A stretch of DNA of 64,000 bases from Pseudoduganella guangdongensis. GTDB taxonomy: Bacteria; Pseudomonadota; Gammaproteobacteria; Burkholderiales; Burkholderiaceae_D. The notes under the pieces were generated by a model. The model saw only the letters and a program-made list of their open reading frames with translations. It was not told the origin of the DNA and did no database searches. The stretch covers positions 20,672 to 84,671 of the forward strand of contig NZ_WWCJ01000025.1 in the NCBI RefSeq assembly GCF_009857475.1. Direction: 5' to 3'. Shown here piece by piece: positions 57,569 through 64,000 of the stretch (position 1 is its first letter; the number at the start of each line of letters is the position of its first letter). The position numbers and the translations under genes are program-made.

Positions 57569-58858
57569 TCAAGTCTCCTTGTGAGGTTCGAGGGTGATAA
57601 TGCTGCCGGCACGGGCCGGCGAGATCGGAGTACGCACAGCGTCCGGACGCCATCCATACAGGAAATCTGTTGCGTTGCCGCAGATGCGGCCCTGGCAAGG
57701 GCCCATGCCGCAGCGGGTATGCAGCTTGGCGCTGCGCCAGTTTTGATGCGTTCGCAGTTCGTCATGGCAGACGTCTTCGCAACGGCAAACAATGGTGTCG
57801 GGTTGGGCCAGCATGCGCAGTTCGGCGCGCGGGGCGAAGGCCTGCGCCAGGCGGGCCGCGAAGCCGCGCCATTTATCGCGTTCGGTAAAGCAGGCCTGCG
57901 CGGCGCTGGACTGGCCGGCCGCAGCCAGGCCGGCGATACGGCCTTCCACCAATGCCAGGTCAACGCCGCCCACGCCAGTGCCCTCGCCTGCGCACAGCAC
58001 GTTGGCCACGCTGGTGTGCTGCCATGGGTCGGTCTTTACCGCGCCGCCTTCGATCGCGCAGCCCAGGGCGCGCGCCAGTTCGGTATTGGGCAGCAGGCCG
58101 TAGCCGCAGGCCAGGTAGTCGCAGGCGATATCCAAACATTGGCCCTTGTGCTGCACCAGCACGGCACCCAGCTTTTCGTCGCCGCAGGCGGCGCTCACGT
58201 AGCTGTCTTTGTAATACGGAATACCGCGCAGGCTGGCGCCCAGCTTTAGCGCCTGCAACGCTTTGGACGGCGTCAGCGCCAGGCCGGCGGCAAAGCGCGC
58301 CAGCGCTGGCAGGCCCGCCTGCTCAATAATGGCGGCGACGGTCGCGCCGCGTTCTTGCAGCGTGGCCGCGACGGCTAACAGCAATGGTCCGCTGCCGGCA
58401 ACGACAACGCGCTTGCCCTGCACCGGGTAGCCGCCCTTGGCCAGCGCCTGCAGCCCGCCGGCACCGGTCACGCCAGGCAGCGTCCAGCCAGGGAACGGCA
58501 GCAGCAGTTCACGCGCGCCGGTCGCCAGGATCAGGCGGTTGTAGCGGATGGTGTGCGCCTGCCCGGCATCCTGCACCAGCAGTTCGCCGGGCTGGGTTTG
58601 CATCAGCACGCGGGTGGCGAGCAGGAAGGTAACGTTGTCCGCAGTCTGCAAGTCCTGCCAAAGCGCACGCGCACGCAGGTCCTGCTGCTTGGCCGGCCCA
58701 CCGCGCCAGATCTGGCCGCCGGCCAGCGGGTTGTCGTCGATGATGGCGATGCCGCCGCGCGCCGCGCCCGGCCGCCCAGCGGCAGCCGCCGCCGCGTGGG
58801 CCGCCGCCAGGCCAGCCGGCCCCGCGCCGACGACAACGATGTCAAAGAACTGCGTCAT
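57569..58858 (-). CDS. FAD-dependent dehydrogenase alpha subunit (D-hydroxyproline/opine type)
   Basis: A 429-residue flavoprotein: VVVGAGPAGLAAAHAAAAAA at the N-terminus, a second dinucleotide site VVVAGSGPLLLAVAATL near 160, and a C-terminal Cys-rich Fer2-BFD-like region (IVCRCEDVCHDELR, CGMGPCQGRICG) binding Fe-S. This is the HcnB/OoxA-like subunit of a heterotrimeric amino-acid dehydrogenase. ATG overlaps the stop of the gamma subunit gene by 4 bases. Confidence 0.88.
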   Translation of the reverse strand: MTQFFDIVVVGAGPAGLAAAHAAAAAAGRPGAARGGIAIIDDNPLAGGQIWRGGPAKQQDLRARALWQDLQTADNVTFLLATRVLMQTQPGELLVQDAGQAHTIRYNRLILATGARELLLPFPGWTLPGVTGAGGLQALAKGGYPVQGKRVVVAGSGPLLLAVAATLQERGATVAAIIEQAGLPALARFAAGLALTPSKALQALKLGASLRGIPYYKDSYVSAACGDEKLGAVLVQHKGQCLDIACDYLACGYGLLPNTELARALGCAIEGGAVKTDPWQHTSVANVLCAGEGTGVGGVDLALVEGRIAGLAAAGQSSAAQACFTERDKWRGFAARLAQAFAPRAELRMLAQPDTIVCRCEDVCHDELRTHQNWRSAKLHTRCGMGPCQGRICGNATDFLYGWRPDAVRTPISPARAGSIITLEPHKET

Positions 58859-59124
58859 GCCACTGCCCCCGTCTGCACATCCATGCCCGGCGCGCACAGC
58901 GTCTGGCACGACAGCACATGGGCGCGGCTATTGACGGTAACGCGGCACTCCTGGCAAACACCCATGCCGCACAAGGGCGCCCGCAACTGCCCGCCCACCG
59001 AACGGCGCGTGACGCCGCCCGCACTTCGCGCATCCGCAGCGACAGCAATGGCGGCAGCCAGCGTGCTGCCCGCGGCGACGGTCGTGCTGCGCCCGTCAAT
59101 GGTCAAAGTAATCGAATCAGGCAT
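58855..59124 (-). CDS. 2Fe-2S subunit (gamma) of the dehydrogenase
   Basis: An 89-residue protein with the ferredoxin-like fold of HcnA: ITLTIDGRSTTVAAGSTLAA, then PLCGMGVCQECRVTVN and SCQTLC, giving four Cys for a 2Fe-2S cluster. ATG at 59124 overlaps the end of the beta gene. It passes electrons between the alpha and beta subunits. Confidence 0.88.
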   Translation of the reverse strand: MPDSITLTIDGRSTTVAAGSTLAAAIAVAADARSAGGVTRRSVGGQLRAPLCGMGVCQECRVTVNSRAHVLSCQTLCAPGMDVQTGAVA

Positions 59125-60238
59125 ATGCCCTCCCCTGCTCGGTGAAGCGGCTTGGCAGGTAAGGACGCGCATCGATGCCCGCCTCCCCGCCCGCCATCTG
59201 CGCCGCCAGCAGCTGCGCCGTCGCCAGCGAGGTGGTGATGCCCAGGCCCTCATGCCCCGTCGCCAGCCACACGTCGCGGCGCGCCAGGTCCGGCCCGATC
59301 AGCGGCAAGCTATCCGGCGTGGCCGCCCGCAAACCGGTCCAGCAGCGCAGCACATTCAGCCCCGCCAGCGCCGGCGTATATTCCGCCGCGCGGCGCAGCA
59401 TGCGCGCCATCATGCCCGGCTCCGCCGTCAAATCCGTCGTATCGAACTGGCGCGAAGACCCGATCAGCACCTGCCCCGTTGGGCGCGGCTGCAGGTTGAA
59501 CGCCACCGAATCGCCGTCCGATGCATGGGCGCTCTTGATATAGCCAAGCTCCACCAGCTGGTGACGGATAAAACCCGGATAGCGGTCGGTAATCATGACG
59601 TGGCCCTTCTTGGGCCGCAGCGGCAGATCCGGCGCCAGCCCCAGGCAACGCGTGCCCGCCGCCAGCACGATCCGGCCCGCCGACAGACGCGAACCATCCG
59701 CCAGGCGTACCGCACCATCCTCCAGCGCCACCACATCGCCCTCGACCAGGGTCGCACCGCGCGCCACCGCCCGCGCCAGCAAAATGCGCGCACTCTTGGG
59801 CGGATACACCAAGCCATCGCCCTGCACCAGCAAACCACCCGCCAGGCCAGGCCGCAACTGCGGCTCCAGGCGGTACAAGTCCTGCGCGCCAATCACATCG
59901 CATTCCAGCCCGTGTGCCGACATGGTGGCCGCCTTGGCGCGCGCCGCCTCCAGCTCCTCATCATCCGCCGCCACCCAGATGGTGCCGCAACGGCTGTACT
60001 CATGGCGCTGCGGCTGGCCATCGACCAGCTCCCGCCACAGCTCCAGGGAATAAGAACTCAAAGCCAGTTCGGCCGCGTTGTCATCCATCGCCACCAGGTG
60101 GCCCATGCCGGCCGCCGTCGCACCGCTGCCGACCGCATCGCGCTCGACCACGGTCACACGCAGACCGCGCGCCGACAGGGCATCCGCGCAAGCCGCGCCG
60201 ATTATCCCGGCGCCGACGATCAGCACGTCCGGCGTCAT
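59117..60238 (-). CDS. FAD-dependent dehydrogenase beta subunit (DadA-like)
   Basis: A 373-residue DAO-family flavoprotein: VLIVGAGIIGAACADALSAR, then TAAGMGHLVAMDDNAAELAL, and C-terminal LATGHEGLGITTSLATAQLL. It should hold the substrate site oxidising cis-4-hydroxy-D-proline to 1-pyrroline-4-hydroxy-2-carboxylate. ATG at 60238 lies 2 bases after the epimerase stop, hence coupled translation. Confidence 0.88.
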   Translation of the reverse strand: MTPDVLIVGAGIIGAACADALSARGLRVTVVERDAVGSGATAAGMGHLVAMDDNAAELALSSYSLELWRELVDGQPQRHEYSRCGTIWVAADDEELEAARAKAATMSAHGLECDVIGAQDLYRLEPQLRPGLAGGLLVQGDGLVYPPKSARILLARAVARGATLVEGDVVALEDGAVRLADGSRLSAGRIVLAAGTRCLGLAPDLPLRPKKGHVMITDRYPGFIRHQLVELGYIKSAHASDGDSVAFNLQPRPTGQVLIGSSRQFDTTDLTAEPGMMARMLRRAAEYTPALAGLNVLRCWTGLRAATPDSLPLIGPDLARRDVWLATGHEGLGITTSLATAQLLAAQMAGGEAGIDARPYLPSRFTEQGRAYA

Positions 60239-60240
60239 GA

Positions 60241-61173
60241 TCAACGAATGCCCCAAACAAATGGATCGGAGGGATCAAGCACCAGCGTCGCCGTGGAGTT
60301 GACCCAGGCCTTGCCACGAATGGAAGGCAGCACACGTTCGCCATCGCGGCGATAGGAGCCCTCGAACACGCTGCCGACGATGCTCTCCTGGCGCCACGCC
60401 TCGCCCTCGGCCAGCTTGCCATCGGCCGCCAGGCAAGCCAGCTTGGCGCTGGTGCCGGTGCCGCAAGGCGAACGGTCGTAAGCGTTGCCCGGGCACAGAA
60501 CGAAGTTCTGGCTATCCGCGCCGCTGCGCGAATCCGCAAACAGTTCGATATGGTCGATCAGCGCACCGTCATCACCGGTGATGCCCTGCGCCTCCAGCGC
60601 ATCCTTGATCGCCGTGGTGAAGTTCGACAGCTCGCGCACATTGCCCAGCTCCAGTTGCCGGCCATGGTCGGACACCAGGAAGAACCAGTTGCCGCCATAA
60701 GCGATATCGCCGCGCACCACGCCGTAGCCCGGCACATCCACCGGCACCGCAGCCGCCTTGCGCCAGGACGGCACATTGTTCACGGTGACGCTGCCATCGT
60801 CATGCAGCTGCGCCTCCACCACACCAACCGGCGTATCGATACGATGCACGCCAGCGCTGACCCGGCCCATAAAAGCCAGCGACGCCACCAGGCCGATGGT
60901 GCCATGACCACACATGCCGAGATAGCCGACATTGTTGAAAAAGATGACGCCTGCGGCACAATCCGGCGCATGCGGCTCGCATAGCAGGGCGCCTACCAGC
61001 ACGTCCGAACCGCGTGGCTCGCACACCACGCCCGAACGGAAACCGTCGTGCTCATCGCGGAAGCGCGCCAGGCGCTCATTCAGTGGGCCGCTCCCCAGGT
61101 CGGGGCCGCCGTCAATCACCAGTCGGGTGGGTTCGCCGCCGGTGTGGGAATCGATAATGGCTATGGTTTTCAT
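60241..61173 (-). CDS. 4-hydroxyproline 2-epimerase (proline racemase family)
   Basis: A 310-residue enzyme converting trans-4-hydroxy-L-proline to cis-4-hydroxy-D-proline. Both catalytic cysteines are present: Cys88 in GMCGHGTIG and a second in SPCGTGTSAK. DSHTGGEPTR at residues 8-17 is the family N-terminus. Proline racemases share this fold, but the presence of the dehydrogenase and deaminase genes favours the hydroxyproline pathway. ATG at 61173 was chosen; the frame is open to 61182. Confidence 0.92.
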   Translation of the reverse strand: MKTIAIIDSHTGGEPTRLVIDGGPDLGSGPLNERLARFRDEHDGFRSGVVCEPRGSDVLVGALLCEPHAPDCAAGVIFFNNVGYLGMCGHGTIGLVASLAFMGRVSAGVHRIDTPVGVVEAQLHDDGSVTVNNVPSWRKAAAVPVDVPGYGVVRGDIAYGGNWFFLVSDHGRQLELGNVRELSNFTTAIKDALEAQGITGDDGALIDHIELFADSRSGADSQNFVLCPGNAYDRSPCGTGTSAKLACLAADGKLAEGEAWRQESIVGSVFEGSYRRDGERVLPSIRGKAWVNSTATLVLDPSDPFVWGIR

Positions 61174-61283
61174 GCTTGCCATCTTAGGCTTTTCGCCGCC
61201 CGCCGTCTTGCATCGCCGCCCCGATTATGGTGACGAAATCTGCACAATCGTGTAAAAATGAACTAATTCAATGGGAGGACGGC

Positions 61284-62039
61284 ATGGCAGCACAGCATTT
61301 ACACGGTTCCGCGCGCAGCGAGATGGGTGCAAAGATCGGTGATGTCTTCTTTTCCGAGCCATTGTTCGACGCCCTGCCGGACGTGGTGTTCTTTCTCAAA
61401 GACCGCCAGGGCCGCTACGTGGTGGTGAACCAGACCCTGGCCCGCCGCTGCGGCATGAAGGACAAGGCCGGCCTGCTCGGCAAGACCGCCAACGAAGTCT
61501 TCGCCGCCCCGCTCGGCCAGCGCTTTCAGGCCCAGGACCAGGCCGTGCTGGACGACGGCATTTTGATCGAAGACCAGTTGGAACTGCACCTCTACCCCAA
61601 CCGCGATCCCGGCTGGTGCCTGACCCAGAAGCGCCCGTTGAGAGACGCCCACGGCGCCATCATCGGCCTGTCCGGCGTATCGCGCGACCTGGCCATGGCC
61701 GACCACAAGAACCCGGCCTACCACAAGGTGGCCGACGCCGTGCGCCTGATCCACGAGAAATACAGCGAACCGCTAACCCTGCCACAGCTCGCGCGCACCG
61801 CCCACATGTCGGTGGCCCAGATCGAACGCTACTTCGACCGCATCTTCCACCTCACGCCGCGCCAGATGATCATCAAGACAAGGCTGGAAGCCGCCTCGCG
61901 CCTGCTGGCCGGCAGCGCCAGCGTCGCCGACATCGCCCAAGCCTGCGGCTACGCCGACCACAGCGCCTTCACCCGCCAGTTCCGCGCCACTGTCGGCGTG
62001 ACACCCAGCGAGTATCGTCAGCTACAGCGGGGCGGCTAA
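61284..62039 (+). CDS. AraC-family regulator with N-terminal PAS domain
   Basis: A 251-residue regulator. PAS domain (about 25-140: LFDALPDVVFFLKDRQGRYV, VVNQTLARRCG, GLSGVSRDLA), then two AraC helix-turn-helix motifs (LTLPQLARTAHMSVAQIERY and SVADIAQACGYADHSAFTRQ). GGGAGGACGG precedes ATG. It is divergent from the hydroxyproline operon, hence its probable activator. AraC regulators with PAS instead of a cupin are less common; the PAS could bind hydroxyproline itself. Confidence 0.9.
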   Translation: MAAQHLHGSARSEMGAKIGDVFFSEPLFDALPDVVFFLKDRQGRYVVVNQTLARRCGMKDKAGLLGKTANEVFAAPLGQRFQAQDQAVLDDGILIEDQLELHLYPNRDPGWCLTQKRPLRDAHGAIIGLSGVSRDLAMADHKNPAYHKVADAVRLIHEKYSEPLTLPQLARTAHMSVAQIERYFDRIFHLTPRQMIIKTRLEAASRLLAGSASVADIAQACGYADHSAFTRQFRATVGVTPSEYRQLQRGG

Positions 62040-62222
62040 GGTCGCCTCAACCGCCGCCATCCAGTCGTCCCACAATGCAGGGTCTAGCGGTTTGCCATCT
62101 TCGATCAGCGCCATACTCCCGAGCAGCGCACCCACCTCGCCAGAATTCGTCAACTCGTAATACTTTTCCAGGAACTTGAACATCGCCTTGTAGGCTTGCT
62201 GCGAGTCTAGGGAATGAGCCAT
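62022..62222 (-). CDS. Hypothetical small helical protein, 66 aa
   Basis: MAHSLDSQQAYKAMFKFLEK, then YYELTNSGEVGALLGSMALI and WDDWMAAVEATLA. Perfect AAGGAGGTGAC ribosome site 1-2 bases before ATG. The pattern matches small orphan or immunity-type proteins by memory (YYxxTxSxxxGxxLGxM). Its 3' end overlaps the AraC gene end by 18 bases. Confidence 0.65.
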   Translation of the reverse strand: MAHSLDSQQAYKAMFKFLEKYYELTNSGEVGALLGSMALIEDGKPLDPALWDDWMAAVEATLAAPL

Positions 62223-62297
62223 GTCACCTCCTTGATGCTTCGGTATCGTCGTAGACAGTACCACCTTCCCTCGGGCTCAGATGCTATGCTGCGCGAC

Positions 62298-62768
62298 ATG
62301 AAAACCAGCGCCGTCGCGATCCTCGCCGCCCTCAGTCTTCCATTCACCGCCACAGCCGAACGGCTTCTGTTCACAGGACAGGTACAGTCGATTACGCTGC
62401 AACCTTCCGGAGTTGGCCAATGTTCGCTGCCATGCGGCGCACCGAAGACGCCGGTCAACGGCATTCGCAGCGTGTGCGTCAGCAACGCAGGCGGCTGCCA
62501 GAATGCTGCCGTCAAGGTATTGACCGACCACCTGGGTGGCCACAATGAGGGCAAGGTGTTGGAGTTCGCTTCCCGCACCGGCGAATGGGGAGGCCTCACC
62601 TTTCCAAATGAGCCTGAGCCTATCCTGGTCTTTGCACACGAAGGCCAGCCAAGATGGCTGCCACTAGTAGAGCGCGATGGCGTAAGCTATGTGAACGTTC
62701 CAGAAGGACAGCGCCCGCTATCCGAATTTATCAGCGAGTTTCAGGCGCAGCCAGTCAACTCACGATAA
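62298..62768 (+). CDS. Hypothetical secreted protein
   Basis: A 156-residue protein with signal peptide MKTSAVAILAALSLPFTATA. The mature part is beta-rich with several cysteines (GQCSLPCGAPKT, SVCVSNAGGCQN) and ends DGVSYVNVPEGQRPLSEFIS. No clear ribosome site; ATG at 62286 is an alternative. Function unknown. Confidence 0.6.
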   Translation: MKTSAVAILAALSLPFTATAERLLFTGQVQSITLQPSGVGQCSLPCGAPKTPVNGIRSVCVSNAGGCQNAAVKVLTDHLGGHNEGKVLEFASRTGEWGGLTFPNEPEPILVFAHEGQPRWLPLVERDGVSYVNVPEGQRPLSEFISEFQAQPVNSR

Positions 62769-63358
62769 GCCGGGCGCTCCCGAAGCAGCTCCAGGTAGCG
62801 CTCAATAGCGGTGTAAGCGGGACGCTCAATCGGCGTTTTCAGCCAGCGATTCAGCGAAAGCCCGAGCACAATATCCGCCAGCGAGAACTGAGCACCGGCG
62901 GCATACGGGCCATTGGCCGCAAGATGTCGATCCAGAATGCCGACGTTGCGGTTCCACGCAGCCGCGCTGGAGGCAATCTGCGCCGGATCAGTGAACGCAG
63001 CATGCTCCCTTACCAGCGCCATAAAAGCATAGCGCCACGAGGAGTTCAGATCAGTCGCCTGCCAATCCATCCACTGCTCGACCAGGGCCCGCGCCTGGGG
63101 GTCTCTCGGCAGCAAATCAGTACGCCCCACCTTACCCGCCAGGTAGCGGCAAATACTGTTCGACTCCCACAGCACAAAGTCGCAATCGACCAGCACAGGA
63201 ACCATCGCATTTGGATTCAAGGCCAGGAATTCCGGCACATTGGTGGCACGGAAGCCATCGCCCCAATCTTCGCGCTCATACGGCTGGCCAGTCTCCGCAA
63301 GAGCCCACATCACCTTGCGCACATTGATAGAAGTAGACTTTCCCAACAATTTGATCAT
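62741..63358 (-). CDS. Glutathione S-transferase family protein
   Basis: A 205-residue GST. N-terminal thioredoxin-like domain (MIKLLGKSTSINVRKVMWAL with Ser10-Asn12 near the GSH site, VPVLVDCDFVLWESNSICRY) and C-terminal helical domain (YAAGAQFSLADIVLGLSLNR). The start ATG was chosen by family alignment. The 3' end overlaps the secreted-protein gene by 28 bases. Confidence 0.9.
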   Translation of the reverse strand: MIKLLGKSTSINVRKVMWALAETGQPYEREDWGDGFRATNVPEFLALNPNAMVPVLVDCDFVLWESNSICRYLAGKVGRTDLLPRDPQARALVEQWMDWQATDLNSSWRYAFMALVREHAAFTDPAQIASSAAAWNRNVGILDRHLAANGPYAAGAQFSLADIVLGLSLNRWLKTPIERPAYTAIERYLELLRERPAYRELTGCA

Positions 63359-63581
63359 ACGTGTCCCAGGCTTGGAATGTTGCCAGCTGACAGATACTAA
63401 ACGAGCCAGGATTTTCATGCACGGCGAAGGCACGAATTGACAAAAATCATAGTAGCGTGCTCCAGATGAGCACACATTGAACAAATCCAAACCAAGCCGG
63501 GAGTCCGTCGTCCCGACGAAGCGACGGCCAATCTATCGTGGATACTTTGATCGGATTGGCTAAAGTTCAGGAACCGAAAAT
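63359..63581. other. Intergenic stretch before the ORF6N unit
   Basis: Roughly 220 bases holding the GST promoter region. A CGGCCAATCTATCG word at about 63530 resembles the core of the array junction repeat. No gene seen. Confidence 0.35.
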
Positions 63582-63749
63582 ATGAAGCCGGCCGAAGTCA
63601 CATCAACGAATTCTGTACAGGCGATGCACATTGAGAGCAATATTTTGTTCAGCGAGTGCGGCCCGTCCGACCACCTGGTGCTGCAGCACGCGGCAAGGAA
63701 GCTCAACGCCCAGCGGGCGCCCGCCAGAGCACAAAGGTCGACGCAATGA
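63582..63749 (+). CDS. Possible small protein, 55 aa
   Basis: MKPAEVTSTNSVQAMHIESN then SECGPSDHLVLQHAARKLNA. The stop overlaps the ATG of the ORF6N gene (ATGA), suggesting coupling, but composition is not clearly protein-like and no family is recognised. Confidence 0.35.
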   Translation: MKPAEVTSTNSVQAMHIESNILFSECGPSDHLVLQHAARKLNAQRAPARAQRSTQ

Positions 63750-63877
63750 GCGCACCGGCGATTCCGCTGGCCAGCATCGAGAACCGCATCCTGCTCATCC
63801 GCGGCCAAAAAGTGATGATCGATGCCGACCTGGCCGAGCTGTACGGTGTGCCGACCAAGCGCCTCAACGAACAATTG
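63746..63877 (+). pseudogene. ORF6N-domain gene, truncated by insertion
   Basis: About 44 residues of an ORF6N (phage-type DNA-binding) domain are readable: SIENRILLIRGQKVMIDADL, then AELYGVPTKRLNEQ. The expected continuation (VKRNxxRFP) is missing. Instead the sequence changes to TTGACATCCTCCCC, so the gene is broken at this point. Such proteins are phage or plasmid accessory factors. Confidence 0.7.
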
Positions 63878-64000
63878 ACATCCTCCCCCACCTCGGCCTC
63901 CGACCGCCGCTTACGCGGGAAGGAGGGGGATTCCTGCTGCGCCACTACCAGCAGTGGGCTGGCATAGTCCGCTTCGGAGGGTTCCTGCTGTTGACGGCAT
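63875..64000. mobile_element. Terminal sequence of an IS200/IS605-family element (partial)
   Basis: TTGACATCCTCCCCC followed, 30 bases on, by GGGAAGGAGGGGGATTCCT is the usual subterminal sequence of IS200/IS605-family insertions in beta- and gammaproteobacteria. It interrupts the ORF6N gene. No transposase is visible before the window ends, so the element type cannot be fixed. Confidence 0.6.

Overview
The window looks like a chromosome segment of a GC-rich betaproteobacterium, most likely Oxalobacteraceae (Massilia, Duganella or Janthinobacterium type). The grounds are the gene families present (MexEF-like RND pump, YaiO/HEAT/GT2 operon, NsrR-Hmp-NnrS block, hydroxyproline cluster, many PAS/GGDEF sensors), high GC with a strong C/G third-position bias, and family-typical intergenic repeats. 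This assignment is inference; no rRNA gene is present.

Layout. 1-5200: an RND tripartite efflux operon on the minus strand, its outer-membrane gene cut by the window edge. 5308-10597: an esterase-fold protein that has lost its catalytic Ser and His, a small membrane or secreted protein, and a tightly coupled plus-strand operon (LysR regulator, D-2-hydroxyacid dehydrogenase, sensor kinase). 10650-16840: a visibly lower-GC accessory island. It begins with a VapBC-type toxin-antitoxin pair and continues with ten small orphan genes, all on the plus strand, with one short CGGCCA-centred repeat at nearly every gene junction. One gene resembles CdiI-type immunity proteins, but no toxin is nearby. 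This is the most unusual part of the window.

16898-20487: a minus-strand operon (response regulator, YaiO barrel, HEAT-repeat membrane protein, PgaC-like GT2) that looks like a regulated envelope polysaccharide system. 20499-23547: a LysR regulator, an LldD-type flavoprotein and a DUF3016 protein. 23612-23984: three identical tRNA-Arg(ACG) genes with a recognisable promoter and terminator. 24416-32630: a dense block of PAS/REC/GGDEF/histidine-kinase proteins. One of these kinases is predicted to be made from a leaderless mRNA. 32635-38659: a type II NADH dehydrogenase, a large unknown coiled-coil membrane protein and a divergent Lrp/dadA pair, followed by a perfect 39-bp inverted repeat.

38788-48601: an HDOD protein and then a nitric-oxide-related block. 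It has Hmp, NsrR, NnrS, a divergent cbb3-like oxidase with a CcoS-like N-terminal fusion, a SCO protein, a hemerythrin and a heme-binding beta-barrel. NsrR-like operators lie upstream of hmp, nnrS and the hemerythrin gene. 48620-52966: a barrel, PstS-like protein and Cache-PAS-GGDEF-EAL operon. 53185-56633: Nudix, SDR, bacteriohemerythrin with an FNR-type box, DoxX, Usp and DUF1275 genes. 56656-62039: a trans-4-hydroxy-proline catabolic operon with a divergent PAS-AraC regulator. 62022-64000: small hypotheticals, a GST, and an ORF6N gene cut by what looks like an IS200/IS605-family end.
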